Below are positions 34,111-45,720 of a stretch of DNA of 64,000 nucleotides, in pieces (the stretch's first letter is position 1; each line of letters begins with the position of its first letter). Source of the stretch: Posidonia oceanica. Taxonomy: Eukaryota; Streptophyta; Magnoliopsida; Alismatales; Posidoniaceae. The notes beneath the pieces are model-generated. The model was given only the letters and a program-made list of their open reading frames with translations, did not search any database and had not been told where the DNA came from. The stretch covers positions 77,110,501-77,174,500 of the forward strand of contig JAZBRS010000014.1 of assembly GCA_037176725.1 (NCBI GenBank), read 5' to 3'. A program made the position numbers and the translations under genes.

Positions 34111-35313
34111 CTAGTCGGTCCTGGCTTTCTTTGCCTTTCTAGAGTCAAGGAAGTGAGGAGCGCCAGGAGATATCTCACTGATAGGCCAGAATGCTTGTAC
34201 CTCCGTCAGATATTCGGGAGTGCATCTCGAGCCTTGCGCAGATGCTAGGTCAGTAGACTGCACTCCATGCTGCATAAGATCAGCCAGCTTAGTGGTAGCA
34301 GATGTTGAACCATAAGGATATGCTTGAAGGAGTCTTGGGGCTGTGCTGTCTATGAAAGCACCCTACTGGAGGCCGAACTACCGCATGACCCAGATGAGGT
34401 GATACTCCACGCCTCCGGTGAATCCTGACAGCACCACGAGTCGCGCATCGTGGGTATCGAAGAAGATAGTGAAAGGCTCAGCCATAGATGGAATGATGCG
34501 CCATGTGACGGTGTCGTCCGTCAGCTCTGATAGCTTCTTGTATTCCTCGGGGACTTTCTTGATTGTCCTGGCGTGGTCGCTATTGCAGTATGTTTCGATG
34601 ACGTGGCCCTAGGGGCGCAGTAAGTTCAGCTCGAGGTGTGCAGCTAGCCAGATCTGTACTAGCACTTCGCAGCCGTGGAAGTGGCAGCAGTGGTGGAAGA
34701 TGCGATCCAGTCTACAGTATGTTTCAACCAAGATGACTGGTACCAGGTCTATCTGCCTAGTCACCATAGCAAGTGCGATTTCAGCAATTTCTATCACGAC
34801 TGTCATCCGGCCATGAGTGAATATCAGCTCTCCCAGAAATCGGGTGACAAATCCCCGAAGCCATAGATCATCTCCGAGTTCAGCACACTTGTCTATGATC
34901 TCATCAAAGTAGTGCAGGCGTAGCATGGGCGTGGGGCCCCTGGTGCAGATCAGTCTTTGCTGGCACCTGTCAGTAGATAGCCTAGATAGCTTGCAGAGGA
35001 CCGCTATGTACTTGTCGCGCCTCATGAAAATAGGCGGTCCCATCAGCCGAGAGAAGCCACAGATGTGGCACACCTTTTCCAGAGTGGGTGTCAGCTCAGT
35101 CCTTCCGAAGCAAAAGACATGGTGCACCAGCTTACAGAACCTCGCGGCAGCGCACAGAAGGTGACGGCTTACTTCGACATCAGCCGCCTTCAGCAGTTTC
35201 ATAGGTATGCCCCAGAGGTGCAGCTTCTCGCAGTCTTCCTGAGTAAGCTTGCCAATCCAACCCCGTAGGGCTTCAGAACAGTGCACTGGGGTTTCAAGAG
35301 TTGGATAATCCAT
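34111..35313 (-). pseudogene. Extra ORF of family B (element 3): accessory protein, DUF7745/PMD-like
   Basis: 1203 bp, 400 codons, sense orientation relative to pol, after integrase. ATG at 35313 (MDYPTLETPVH), TAG at 34111-34113 after KAKKART. Key blocks: WIGKLTQEDCEKL, LWGIPMKLLKA, then VFCFGRTELTPTLEKVCHICGFS and GPPIFMRRDKYIAVL, which resemble the FxFGxxxLxPTLEEY pattern of DUF7745/plant-mobile-like proteins found in plant retroelements. Mid-region: ELGDDLWLRGFVTRFLGELIF. The C-terminal third is basic. At least two in-frame stops lie after residue 234. Element 2 has a same-length copy with no net indel. Accessory ORFs at this place are known in Tat elements; their role is not. Confidence 0.72.
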
Positions 35314-36872
35314 GGCGCAGGCCGTAGGATGAAATAGGCAGATGCTGCAGAGCTTGAAGGTACCTGTTATCAATACTGCAGATAGTCAGATCTCACAGGC
35401 ATATAATCGCTAACAGAAAGCAGAATCTGAAGCTGGTAAAGCAATTCAACAATATTCAGTAGTTAATATCAGAGTAAAGCAGCTAAGCAGACATAAGCAA
35501 AGGAAATTCTGTTGCAGTCTTGCTGACACAGGGGCGAGGACTAGCAGGAGATCTGGACCAACACAGCTCGAGCGGCGTCAACGCGTGCTTGGCAAGAAGT
35601 GCTGTCTCAGAGTCGAGGCAAGTTGCAGAGCGGAATGATTGTGAAGGATGATTGGAGATGCATGTATGCATGATGCAGGTTGATATGTTTTTAGAAATGA
35701 TTAGTATGCTATGCCCTCAGCATACGGAGTGCTTTGGTGCCTGCTGCAGAGGAAGGGAGTGGTCCCTGACTCATTGGGCCCTACTTGGACTCTTAGCTTG
35801 CTGGTGGCACTCCGGAACGGGTATTGGCAGTATACAGGTGGTGGTGTGGTGAGGACAGGCTACTTGCCAAACTCTTAGGACCTACACCTACTTTTTCTGC
35901 TCTCGTTTTTTATTTCTCCCTCATGGGTGTGCAGGCTTTTCCTGCCCCTGGCTAGGAGATGGCAAGTGTTTGTTTTTGGAGGGGAGGTGGTGGACCTTTT
36001 CAGGCTTACACCCTTGGATTTCTTGTAAGGTACGGGGGGATGATATTGCCTGTATTTTCGGACTGATTCTTGTCTAACTCTTTTTTTTTCCTTTTTCCCC
36101 CTTTTTTTTTGCTTGCTTTTTTTCTCCTTTGTTTGTTTTTCTTCTCTTTTTTTTTTTGCTTGTTTGATTTCTTTTTCTCTCTTTTTTCACAGGCTTTTGC
36201 TATCCCATTTTGGAGGTAAAAGGAAGGGTGTTTGGACTGTAATGGATGTGGGCTTTGGGTCTGCTATGAGATGGGTAGAAGGAGCAAGGTTAGACTGCAC
36301 ACCCCTATCTCTTGGGCCGGCTTCTGTCTTCGCCTTCTGTTTGCTTTGATGTGCCCAAGCCTAGATGCCTATTCTTTCTTTTTTTTTGAACTCACATCCT
36401 AGCATTTTTTCACCCTCAGAGGTGTATGTCCTTACGAGTTTAGGCAGTTCGCCTGTCCAGATTGATGGTGGCTCCCTCACTAGCTAAAGCATCTAAGTAG
36501 TGTCGGGTGAGGCAGGGTGGACTCCTTCCAGAGCAGGCAAGCACTTCCGGTTTTCATCACCGTGTAGAAAATGGAATGCGTGATTCGAGAGGATGACAAT
36601 GATGATTTGAAAGAAAGATGATGCATGGAGAGGATGAAATGCGATAGAGGATGTGGTTTGAAAAGATGACGATGATGATTTGAAAGAAAGATGATGCATG
36701 GAGAGGGTGAAATGTAATAAGGATGTATAAGGGAAGGACAGAAGAAGCATAAGCAAATGTACAGGAATATAGGTAGAAGACAAAATAGAAGATGCAGGTA
36801 GGATGAGAATGTAAGGAGTGAAAATGCAAATGTATAGGTGGGAGGAAGCGTCTACAACGGGGCCACCTTGGG
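35314..36872 (-). other. Spacer between pol and extra ORF (element 3)
   Basis: Equivalent to 25105-26500 of element 2 in reverse. Has a T-rich tract on the + strand (36060-36190) and repeats of GATGATTTGAAAGAAAGATG (36600-36700). Candidate acceptors before the ATG (CTGCAG, GATAACAG) are conserved with element 2. No gene seen. Confidence 0.5.
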
Positions 36873-38170
36873 CTACTGATAGTACTTCTTGAGGTAGCAG
36901 AGGTTGACGGGCTCAGACTGCTCGACCTGATCCATATCCTCAAGAGTTACAGCGCTGCTCAAAAAGACTTGCTTGACCACAAAGGGGCCACGCCAATTAG
37001 GTTAGAATTTCCCTCGACCGTCAGGCAAGTGAATGGCGCGTAGAACAAGGTCCCCTGTCTGGAATCCCCTTGGCTAAACTTTCTTCAAGTAAGACCTGGC
37101 CATTCTCTTTTGGTAGCAGTGAGCATTATGCATAGCTTGCAGCCTGTGCTCATCAATCAGATTCAGTTGGACGCAGCGATCTTCGACCCATTCTGCTTCT
37201 TCCAACTCAGCTTCGCGTAGGATCCGCAGTGAGGGGATCTCAACATCGATAGGCAGCACTGCCTCCATGCCACACACCAGAGAGTATGGGGTGGCACCCG
37301 TTGAAGTCCGGACAGATGTCCTATATGCCCAGAGTGCGTAAGGAAGCTTATCGTGCCAGTCCTTATGAGTTTTCGCCATCTTCTTTAGGATTTTGACCAG
37401 ATTTTTGTTGGCGAACTCCACTGCACTGTTCATCTACGGCTGGTAAGGCGAGGATCTGTGGTGTTTGATACTGAAGCTCTGTAGATAGTCTTCGATCCTC
37501 TTAGCAATGAAATTTGTGCCATTGTCAGATATGATTGCATGCGGAACCCCGTACCGGGCTATGATATTGTTTCTGATGAACTTTTCTGTAGCCACGGCAG
37601 TCACCGTTTTGTAAGAGGTCGCTTCCACCCACTTGGTGAAGTAATCAATCGCTACCAGAATGTAACGATGACCATTAGAAGCTGGAGGGTGGATGGCGCC
37701 AATGACATCAATCCCCCAGGTGGAGAAGGGCCACGGCGACGACATGTTGTGCAGCTCTTGAGGGGGCGTCCGGATAAAGTTGCCATGCACTTGGCAATTA
37801 TGGCATCTGCGCACGAATTGGCAGCAGTCAGCTTCCATAGTTAGCCAGTAGTATCCTTGCAGCATTATCTTCTTGGCCAGAAGGATGCCGTTCATGTGCG
37901 GGCCGCAGGTCCCCGCATGCACTTGAAGCATCAGCGCATTAGCCTCTAATTTGTTCAGGCAGCGCAGGAGCATTTGATTGTATGATCTCTTGTATAATTG
38001 TCCCGCTCCTAATACATACTTTGACGCCAGATGCGTCAGAGTTCTCTTGTCTACTGCTGAGGTACCGAGTGGAAAGCTGCCAGATTCCAAGAAAGCTTTT
38101 ATGTCTTTGTACCAGGGCTGCTCGTCTGTTGTTGGATCTGCCTCTTTAATGCTCATACAGTGTGCAGGCT
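36873..38170 (-). pseudogene. Integrase of element 3
   Basis: Same architecture as element 2. Zinc site in HAGTCGPHMN...CHNCQVHGN, catalytic Asp in GIDVIGA and SDNGTNF, catalytic Glu in SAVEFANK. A TAG at 37434-37436 replaces the Gln just before the Glu motif (element 2 has CAA). A TAG at about 37074-37076 replaces Gln in KKVQPR. The C-terminal GPF module follows, and the frame ends CYLKKYY with TAG at 36873-36875. Catalytic residues are intact; two stops break the chain. Confidence 0.88.
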
Positions 38171-39302
38171 GCTCAATGCGAGTAACAGATACATCCACTG
38201 TGCTGTCTTCAGGTATGCTGAGCCAGGACGCCATGGTTGCTAACGCATCTGCATATGCGTTCCTTGCTCGGTTCATGTATGTGAAGCAGATGCTCGCAAA
38301 TTGTTTTATCAGCTTCAGCAGGTGTTCATGATATGGCAGTAGCTTTGGATCTTTCGTCTTCCACTCGCCATTGACTTGAGAGATCACCAGCATAGCATCG
38401 CCGTGCACCAGCAGCTCCTACACCTCGTGCTCGAGGGCGACATGTAGTCCTAGGATGCATGCCTCGTATTCTGCTTCGTTGTTGGTGCATCTAAAGGTCA
38501 GCTTCCTGGAGATGGGAATCATATGTCCCTGAGGCGTTGTCAGCACTGCGCCTATGCCTCGGCCTTTCTTGTTCACAGCACCATCAAAGTATAGCTACCA
38601 TTGCTCCTGATCTTCAGGGTCTTTGTCTTCAGAGTCCTCCATTGCAAACAGAATGTCTTCATCTGGGAACTGCGTCTAGAGTGGCTGATATTCAGGAAGT
38701 GGGAGATCAACAAGATGGTCTGCCATAGCTTGGCCCTTCATAGACTTCTGAGTGACAAAGGTGATGTCGTACTGAGACAGTAGCACTTGCCACTTAACAC
38801 ATCTGCCTACCATGGCCGGTTTTTGAAAGAGGAACTTGATAGGATCATGCCGGCATAAGAGCTGAACTGGGTATGCCATCATGTAGTGTCTTAATTTCTA
38901 TGCAACCCAGACAAGGGATAGGCAGGTCTTCTCAATTGTATTGTACCTGGCTTCGTATTCATTGAACTTCTTGCTCAGGTAGTAAATGGCGCGCTCCTTT
39001 CTACCAGATTCATCATGTTGGCCCAAGACGGCACCCATGGAATGCTGCATGGTAGAAAGGTAGAGAAGCAAAGGTCTCCTTGGAGTGGGGGGAACCAAGA
39101 CAGGAGGCTTAATCAGCAGCTGCTTGATCTTGGCAAATGTAGCCTGACACTCCTCGCTCCAATGAATCTGCGCATTCTTCTTCAGGAGCTTGAATATGGG
39201 CTCGCAGATGGGCATAAGCTGTGCAATGAAGCGACTGATGTATTGTAAACGCCCAAGCAGACCTCTGATCTCCTTTTCAGTCCGAGGGGGTGGCATATCC
39301 AC
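38171..39302 (-). pseudogene. RNase H and archaeal-type RNase H of element 3
   Basis: First RNase H in 39302-38676 (LLLYLSTMQHSMGAVLGQHDE, AIYYLSKKFNEYEARYNTIEKT, then a TAG and DPIKFLFQKPAMVGR). Second RNase H in about 38620-38200: LYFDGAVNKKGRGIG, NNEAEYEACILGL, a TAG where element 2 has CAG, then HGDAMLVISQ and RNAYADALATMAS. All four acidic residues are present here, whereas element 2 lost the third by frameshift. Confidence 0.85.
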
Positions 39303-40070
39303 GATGGCTTTAGCCTACATCAGGTCTACTTCAATCCCTCTTTGGCTAACAATGTAGCCCAGTAGTTTGCCAGAAGACACCCCGAATACACATTTGCTAG
39401 GGTTCAAGCGCAGCTTGTACTTTCGTAGACGGGTAATGAGCTTCTTCAAACAGGCAAGATGATCTTCAGGCTCTTTGGTTTTAGCAATCATGTTGTCTAC
39501 ATAGACCTCCACTTCTTGGTGCATGAGGTCGTGAAACAGTGCAGTCATGGCCCTCTGATACGTTGCGCTAGCATTCTTCAGTCCGAACGGCATGACTTGG
39601 TAGCAGAAGACTCCCCAAGGGGTGATGAATGAAGTCTTTTCCATGTCTTCTTCTGCCATTTTGATCTGATTATATCTAGAAAAGCCGTCCATGAAGGAGA
39701 GCATCTCGTGGCCCGCTGTATTGTCGACTAGGACGTCAATGTGAGGCAATGGGAAGTCATCCTTGGGACTCGCCTTGTTCAGGTCCCTATAGTCGATGCA
39801 GATCCGGACGCGGCCATCTTTCTTGGGCACAGGTACAATGTTTGCCAGCCACTCAGGATAAAGGATGACCTTGAGGAAATTGACTCTGTGCTATTTCATG
39901 ATCTCTTCTTTGATCATAAGCAGCCACTGCGGTCGCCATCTTCTCAGCTTTTGCTTCACTGGCTTGGCATCTGGATCCAGGGATAGATTGTGCACCACTA
40001 TCTCTATGTCAAGGCCAACCATATCTTCGTAACTCTAGGCGAAGACATCCGCATATTCTTTTAAGAATGC
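39303..40070 (-). pseudogene. Reverse transcriptase of element 3, catalytic box YVDN
   Basis: Begins FLKEYADVFA, then TAG where element 2 has TGG, KQKLRRWRPQWLL, a TAG, and the long open stretch 39830-39315 with KKDGRVRICIDYRDLNK, FPLPHIDVL, SFMDGFSRYNQI and MPFGLKNASATYQRAM. The active-site box reads YVDN (codon AAC) where elements 1 and 2 have YVDD. That Asp binds metal in all RTs, so this enzyme should be dead even if its stops were suppressed. A further TAG separates IEVDLM from AKAIV. Confidence 0.9.
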
Positions 40071-41912
40071 GATGAACTCTGCTCGAGCCTGGGGGGATAG
40101 CTGGGTGCTGATGCGGACTTCTCTGACTTCCTCAGCTGTGCTGATATTAACAACCTCTGTTTCTTCTTCAACATGGAGGTTGGGGCCTTCTGGGTCGTCG
40201 TCATAGGGCCGGAACTCGGGCAATGATTCGTCAATCTCATCCTCGCCCGTATCATCCTCCTCTCCATAAGCAATAAGTTCCGAGAGGATCTCTTTCTCAA
40301 AAGAAGGATTTGTGATGTCGAAAGAGTGTATATGTTCTGCTACTTGGCCTTGGTGACGCTTTAGGATGGTCACGCTTACTCAAGTATTCTTATAGCCTCG
40401 GTGCGCGACTTCCATCCTGGCAACTTCTTCTGTCTGCTCTGGCCTGACTGATTCTACTGAGTGCTCTGCTGATGTTGCTGAGGGCCTTACTGATTCTGTC
40501 ACTGATACTGCTGATGGTCCTACTACTGAGGCTGCTGATGATTTTGTTACTGATTCTGCTTTCTGCTCTGCTACTACTGCTGCTTGGACTGCTAGTGCTT
40601 CCTCCTTTGAGTCTTCTAGTGTGCTTATGGAGGATATTCCGGACTGGCAGCTGATCTGGGCACTGCCGCTTGCTACACTGCCTGAGTGAGGCATGTGCGG
40701 CACAAACCACCTAGACCCACCTTCTGGTTGCAGAGTGATGAGCTCATCTGGTCTAGGGGAGTCTGGTACTGCTGAGTCTTCTTCCAGGACCATGATAAAG
40801 GCATGGTCTTCTTGCAGAGGAGGGTTCGTAGCCACGGCTTTCCCTTTCCTTTCTGCAGCTTGGTGCTCTGCCAGGTCTTCTACTATCGACTTGAGCTGTT
40901 CCTGATAAAGTAACTCTAAGTCGGACATCCATGAATCGACCTGGGCTTCTACCACCACTCCTTCCTCCTCATCTGAGGGTGAGTCGACGTAGTAGGTGCC
41001 GGGGGCTTGCGGCTCTGGCCCGACTGCTAGATGGATCGCTGCCCTTGATATTTACATTGTCTGGCTCACAGGCATGCCTGATTGCGGCAGCTTCGGCATC
41101 AGAGATCCAAATAGACTAGTCAGCAGGGCCGCAGATGGGTATGCTACTAGGGTCACTGTTGCAGTTAGAGGGCAGGCAGAGGTGCTCTTCTGAGGGCCCA
41201 AGGGCTGGGAGACTATGGTGCTCAACTGGTCCTCTGCATCTGGTTGTGACTGTGAGAGTGCGGCCTTTGACGCCATGGGGGCCTGCCACGAAAGTTGCTG
41301 TTTTGCGGCAAGAGGATGTGAAGTGGACTGCGCCAGCTGCACTCTCGGTGATGCAGCAGCTGAAGTGGACCGAGTCGCACTGCTGACTGAATTCACTAAC
41401 TGTCCCTCCAAAGAGGGTGACAGCGGTACTGATGCAACTGCGACCGCAGGTAGCCTGCTTGACTGTGCCTGAAGGAGTGTCTCTGACTTCTGAGCTGCCG
41501 CTGCTACTTGTGCTTGCAATGCAGATGTGGCTGCAGAAATGTAAGAGCTTGTCAGTTCTGCCACAGAGCCTATTGAGTTGTCTGCTGTATCTGCTAGAGG
41601 AAGAGCCAAATAAACTGATCGTGGTGCCTCTGTACTGACCAAAGTTTTGCCATCAGTTGGGACTGCCTCCACCGCGCCAGACTGCTCCTCATCCGAGTAG
41701 TAGTCCTCAATGCAGACACATTCTTCTGTTGGCACCATGGCTTGATCATCTGTTGATCCCAGAACTCCTGCACTGGTGAAGTTAGTGAGGTCTCTAGGGA
41801 TGGCTGGCTCCGGATCCTTTAGTTGAAAGCAATGATCTTCGTTGGGCTTGGGCTCATAACCGAGGCCTTCAGATTTCCTCCGCTCCATTGCCACGATCGG
41901 CTCTGCGATCCC
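40071..41912 (-). pseudogene. Worn G-patch and Ser/Ala-rich pro-RT linker of element 3
   Basis: After protease the chain reads PLGRHG, a TAG, then GIAEPIVAM and EGLGYEP, the remnant second half of a G-patch. Then come 280 open residues (41894-41052) and 192 residues (40958-40380) rich in Ser, Ala, Val and Gln, with acidic blocks (EDYYSDEEQSG, EEDDTGEDEIDES) like element 2. The 40380-40600 part codes repeats of a VxxSAxSVxxS type. No catalytic motif. Conservation with element 2 shows it is a genuine polyprotein region. Confidence 0.6.
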
Positions 41913-43331
41913 CTAGCCGTGACGCCCGAGCGGTGTACCCTTTATGTAAACCCACCTATGACATACATTCTCCACCATCCGAAAGGGGTTGTTGTGAACG
42001 ACCAAGGAGTTGGCGCATTCAAGATTAGGAATGAAGTTAACCGGCTCACACCGATTAACGTGATACAAGGCTTCGGAAGTCTTAGGGTCAAAAGGGATAG
42101 TTTGTGAAGAGACGGGGGAGACTGCCTCGATCCGCTCCTTCTCAAAGTTCTCCGCCATGACAACAATGACATCATCGCCGTGACAGTACTTTATCATTCG
42201 ATGGAGGGTCGAGGGAAGGACCTGATGCTTGTGGAGCCAAGGGCGCCCAAGCAAAAAGTTGAAGTTTGGCTTCAAGTCGACGACATAGAATTCTACATCG
42301 AAAACGACCGGGCCAATGGCAAGAGGAATAATCAGGATCCCCAGAGCATCATGGTGGGTGTTGTCAAAAGCTATCATTCCTTTCACGACTGATGTGATAT
42401 CCTCGGCTTTGAATCCGAGCTTTGTTGCAGTATGCAAGGGGCAAACGTTAAGGCCTGACCCGTTATCAACCAGCGTTAGAGGGATGCGAAAGTTTTTGAA
42501 CTGAACCGTGACGAACAGGGGTTGATTGTGAGTAATCCTCGCTGGAGGCAGCTCATCGCTTATAAAAGAGATGACCTGGGGCTCCGCAATCATCCCTACC
42601 ATGCTTTCCAAGGCCGATGGCTCAATAGATTGGGACACACGGGCGGCTTGGAACACACGAAGAAAAGTCTCGCAGTGTTCGGCAGAGGTGTGGATCAGGT
42701 CCCAAATGGAAATGTCGGCTTTGACCTTCTTAAGTTGAGAGGTTATGTCGGCTTTGGGTTGGTTTTTCTTGGCAGCAGGAGGGGTAGTCTTGGCATGCTC
42801 TACAGGGGTAGTCATCGGAGATTGGCTAAAGGCTTGGCTTGCTACAAGTTGGGCAGGGATTTGGCTTGCTATAGGTAGGTTTGAGGCCGGATCTGCTAGG
42901 GGTTGGTTAGAGGGTGGGGGCATAGCAGGTTCAGGATAGTTTGGCCTAACTGTCGGTGCTAGGGGTCTGTAGACCCTCCCCGATCGTGTTACTTCCGCGC
43001 ACATTTCTGTGGCGTAGTTGTAAGGGACGCGATCGGTGTCCAGGGTTAAATCAATAACCACAGGAGCACGTGCTGCGAACACAGGAGGGGTTACAGGGGG
43101 ACCTACTGGATGCTGAGGTCTATCTAAATGGTAAGGTTGTTGGGGTGAGAAGGCAGGGGCTGGCTGAGGTCTGCCTAGAAGATGTACAGGGGATTCTAGT
43201 TGAGGCCTCCCTAAGAGGTGGACGAGGGATCTAGGTTGGGCCCTAGCTAGGAGGTGTACAGGGGGTTGAGCCTGAGGAAGCACATCAGGGGGCGCGAAGG
43301 GGTGCTCCGGCATGGCACACAGTTGGATCAT
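41913..43331 (-). CDS. Gag-Pro segment with aspartic protease (element 3), uninterrupted
   Basis: 472 residues without a stop. Residues 24-58 contain three or four VHLLGRPQ-type repeats, then a Pro-rich stretch. Residues 192-235 match the conserved ADITSQLKKVKADISIWDLI block. Protease active site DNGSG at 289-293, AFDNTHHD at 321-328, FDVEFYVVDL at 344-353, and NFLLGRPWL at 358-366. C-terminal tail to residue 472 leads into the G-patch remnant. The most intact protease in the window. The first Met is only where the frame opens. Confidence 0.85.
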   Translation of the reverse strand: MIQLCAMPEHPFAPPDVLPQAQPPVHLLARAQPRSLVHLLGRPQLESPVHLLGRPQPAPAFSPQQPYHLDRPQHPVGPPVTPPVFAARAPVVIDLTLDTDRVPYNYATEMCAEVTRSGRVYRPLAPTVRPNYPEPAMPPPSNQPLADPASNLPIASQIPAQLVASQAFSQSPMTTPVEHAKTTPPAAKKNQPKADITSQLKKVKADISIWDLIHTSAEHCETFLRVFQAARVSQSIEPSALESMVGMIAEPQVISFISDELPPARITHNQPLFVTVQFKNFRIPLTLVDNGSGLNVCPLHTATKLGFKAEDITSVVKGMIAFDNTHHDALGILIIPLAIGPVVFDVEFYVVDLKPNFNFLLGRPWLHKHQVLPSTLHRMIKYCHGDDVIVVMAENFEKERIEAVSPVSSQTIPFDPKTSEALYHVNRCEPVNFIPNLECANSLVVHNNPFRMVENVCHRWVYIKGTPLGRHG

Positions 43332-43423
43332 GTGAACTCCCGACTCGGAGCCGGCAACAACTGCGAGATAGAGATTAACAGGGAAAGGCTTAGAGATATC
43401 AGAGATCAGATCAGAAGGGTCTA

Positions 43424-45720
43424 TTATAGATGTAGTAGGCCCAAAAGGAAAGACAGAGTGAATGCCTGAGGTTCCCGCCCCTCCCGGATAAGAGTGCTCC
43501 GGTAGAGGTGGTGGATGATGCCAGAATGAGGGGGAACAGCTGAATGTGCAGATGCATGTGTGTGTGCTTGAGTGGATGCCACATGAGTGTCAATCACAAT
43601 CGTTCCTGATTCAATTAGGTCCTGAATTGCGTTTCGCAGGGAGTAGCAATTATCCGTCGAATGCCCGACACTTCGATGGAAATTGCGAAAGAGGTTCGCC
43701 TTAAACCAATACGGCAAGGGATTTGGGGGCGGGCGAACCTCCAGGAACTTCAAGAGCGATGCAACCTTTGGCAAGATGGCCGTGAGCGGTTCCACCAGTG
43801 GGGCGAACTTCCGCTTCTCAGTGGGTGGCCTTCTTTGCCTCTAGTATGAGCTTTGCTGAACCGATGTGGCGGGGTAGACCGGTCTAGCGGTGGTAGTGAT
43901 CTGTGGTGTGGGTGGATTCCTAGGTGCAGGAGCATACACCATCTGAGCTGGGGCAGGCCGGGATGGCAAGTGAACAGGCATAGCAAGAGAGTCGACGAAT
44001 GCAACAGCGGTCTTCGGCAAGTCATTCTTCTTGGGACGGTTGTTGCTGCTACCGCTGATGTTGTTGTTAGTGGTGCTGCTGTTGGCACTGTTACTGCTGA
44101 TTGCGGCTTGCTTAGCAAATGCAGAGAAAGCTGGGAAGTTGCCACTCCGCAAAGAACTCTCTATGCACGCTCCAGCTCGGATAAGTGCTGCAAAAGTAGT
44201 GACTGGTTGAATGCTAAGCAGAGCCCCAAGAGATGGCTGCGCCCCTTTGTTAACGATCTCAATAGACTCCTCGTTAGAGGATCTATCTCGAACCTGTGAA
44301 GCAAGGGCGCACCAGCGGCCGACGTACTCCCCGAATGGCTCGCTGGGATTCTGCTCGATTGCGATCAAGTCCGCCCACTTAGGGACTAGATCGAGGTTGA
44401 AGGAATACTGTTCCAGGAATGCCTGACTGAGGTCGTTCCAAGTCTTGATGGCTGACATATGAAGCGATGTGAACCACTTGAGTGCCAACCCGGACAAGCT
44501 CTTCTGGAACAGGTGGATCAGCAACCTCTCGTCAGCCTGAAGCTGAGCGAGATCACCGCAATACGCCTTCAGGTGTGCTACGGGGTAGCCCCAACCATTG
44601 TACTTGTCGAAGTCCAGGATTTTGAACTTCGGAGGGAGTAACGCCTTTGGAAAGAAGCAGAGGTCCCGGAATTGGTAGGTCTGGTGCTCAGTACCCTGCA
44701 CTAGTCGTAGTGCCTTCTCTAAGACGTCCATCCGGTTGTTGATGGGGTCTGGATTTGCTGCCATGGGAGAGGGATCAGCAGGGGTAGTGAGCGCATACGC
44801 CGAATGGGTCGCACCTAAGTGCTTTTCCGGATCTACCATAGCGTCGCCTAGTGGAGCAACGGGATGGCCGGCGTATCCGTGCTGGGGAACTGTATATGCA
44901 GGGATGTATGCAGGGTTTTGGGCCTAATGCAAGGGAGGAGGGTAGATGACATGCTGTGCTGTGGGAGGGGTAGGATGCTGAAGCACCAGTTGCTGTACAG
45001 GCGGGGTGCCAGACAGCGAGCCAGTGGGGTACTGGGCTCCAGCCAGCCCAAAGGACTGACCACCAGGGGGAAGAGGAGCATGCCGTGCTAAGTGTTGTGC
45101 AGAAGGAGGCAGTAAACGGGCCCCCATCGTCGGAACCGTGAGCAGTTGAGACGATGGTCGAGGCGAAGGTGTAGAGGTAGATGCATGAAATGCAGGAACT
45201 GGCCTCAAAGGAACCTCAGGAGCAACAGGAGTATAGGAGGGACGAACTGATAGAGCCATGCCCTGCAGTCTCTAGGCAAGCTCCATCAGGTGCTGGTACT
45301 GAGCCTCAGGCGTTCCGTCAGCGGGAACGCTGAAGTGCAGTGTCGGCGAAGATTGAGAAGCAAATGGCACGGACATAGACTGTCTGGGAAGAGTAGGTGC
45401 TACGGTAAAAGTTGCAGCAGCGGTAGGAGGGATGTCAAAGGCGATGTATCCCTGGGAAGGAGGGGGCAATGGCGTCTCCGAAACGCGAGTAACGGTCATC
45501 ATGATAGACTCGACGACCAGATCCGGAGGAAGAGATGCTTGCCAATGTCGCGGGACATACTGAGATACCAGAGGCGTCAAGGGAGGAAACCCTGGCGTCG
45601 GAGGGGGAACAAAAGGGACAGAAGGAGCAACTGGAGGGGCCGAAGTGGAAACACCCTCCGTGACAGGAGTAAAGAGAGGCTCACTGATGTACTAGGCCAA
45701 TGCTGATCTAGAGCGTGTGA
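43424..45720 (-). pseudogene. gag of element 3
   Basis: N-terminal Pro/Ser-rich region (45580-44924) with a TAG at about 45274, where element 2 has CAG. Capsid-like domain in the open stretch 44839-43841: NRMDVLEKALRLVQGT, LPPKFKILDFDKYNG, HLKAYCGDLAQLQADERLL, QKSLSGLALKWF, DLSQAFLEQYSFNLDL. Then an Asn/Ser-rich tract and, in the next frame (43795-43424), PNPLPYWFKANLF and the modified zinc knuckle NFHRSVGHSTDNC, in which the first Cys is Arg (element 2 keeps Cys). A frameshift near 43845 joins these. The start codon is unsure. Confidence 0.83.
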
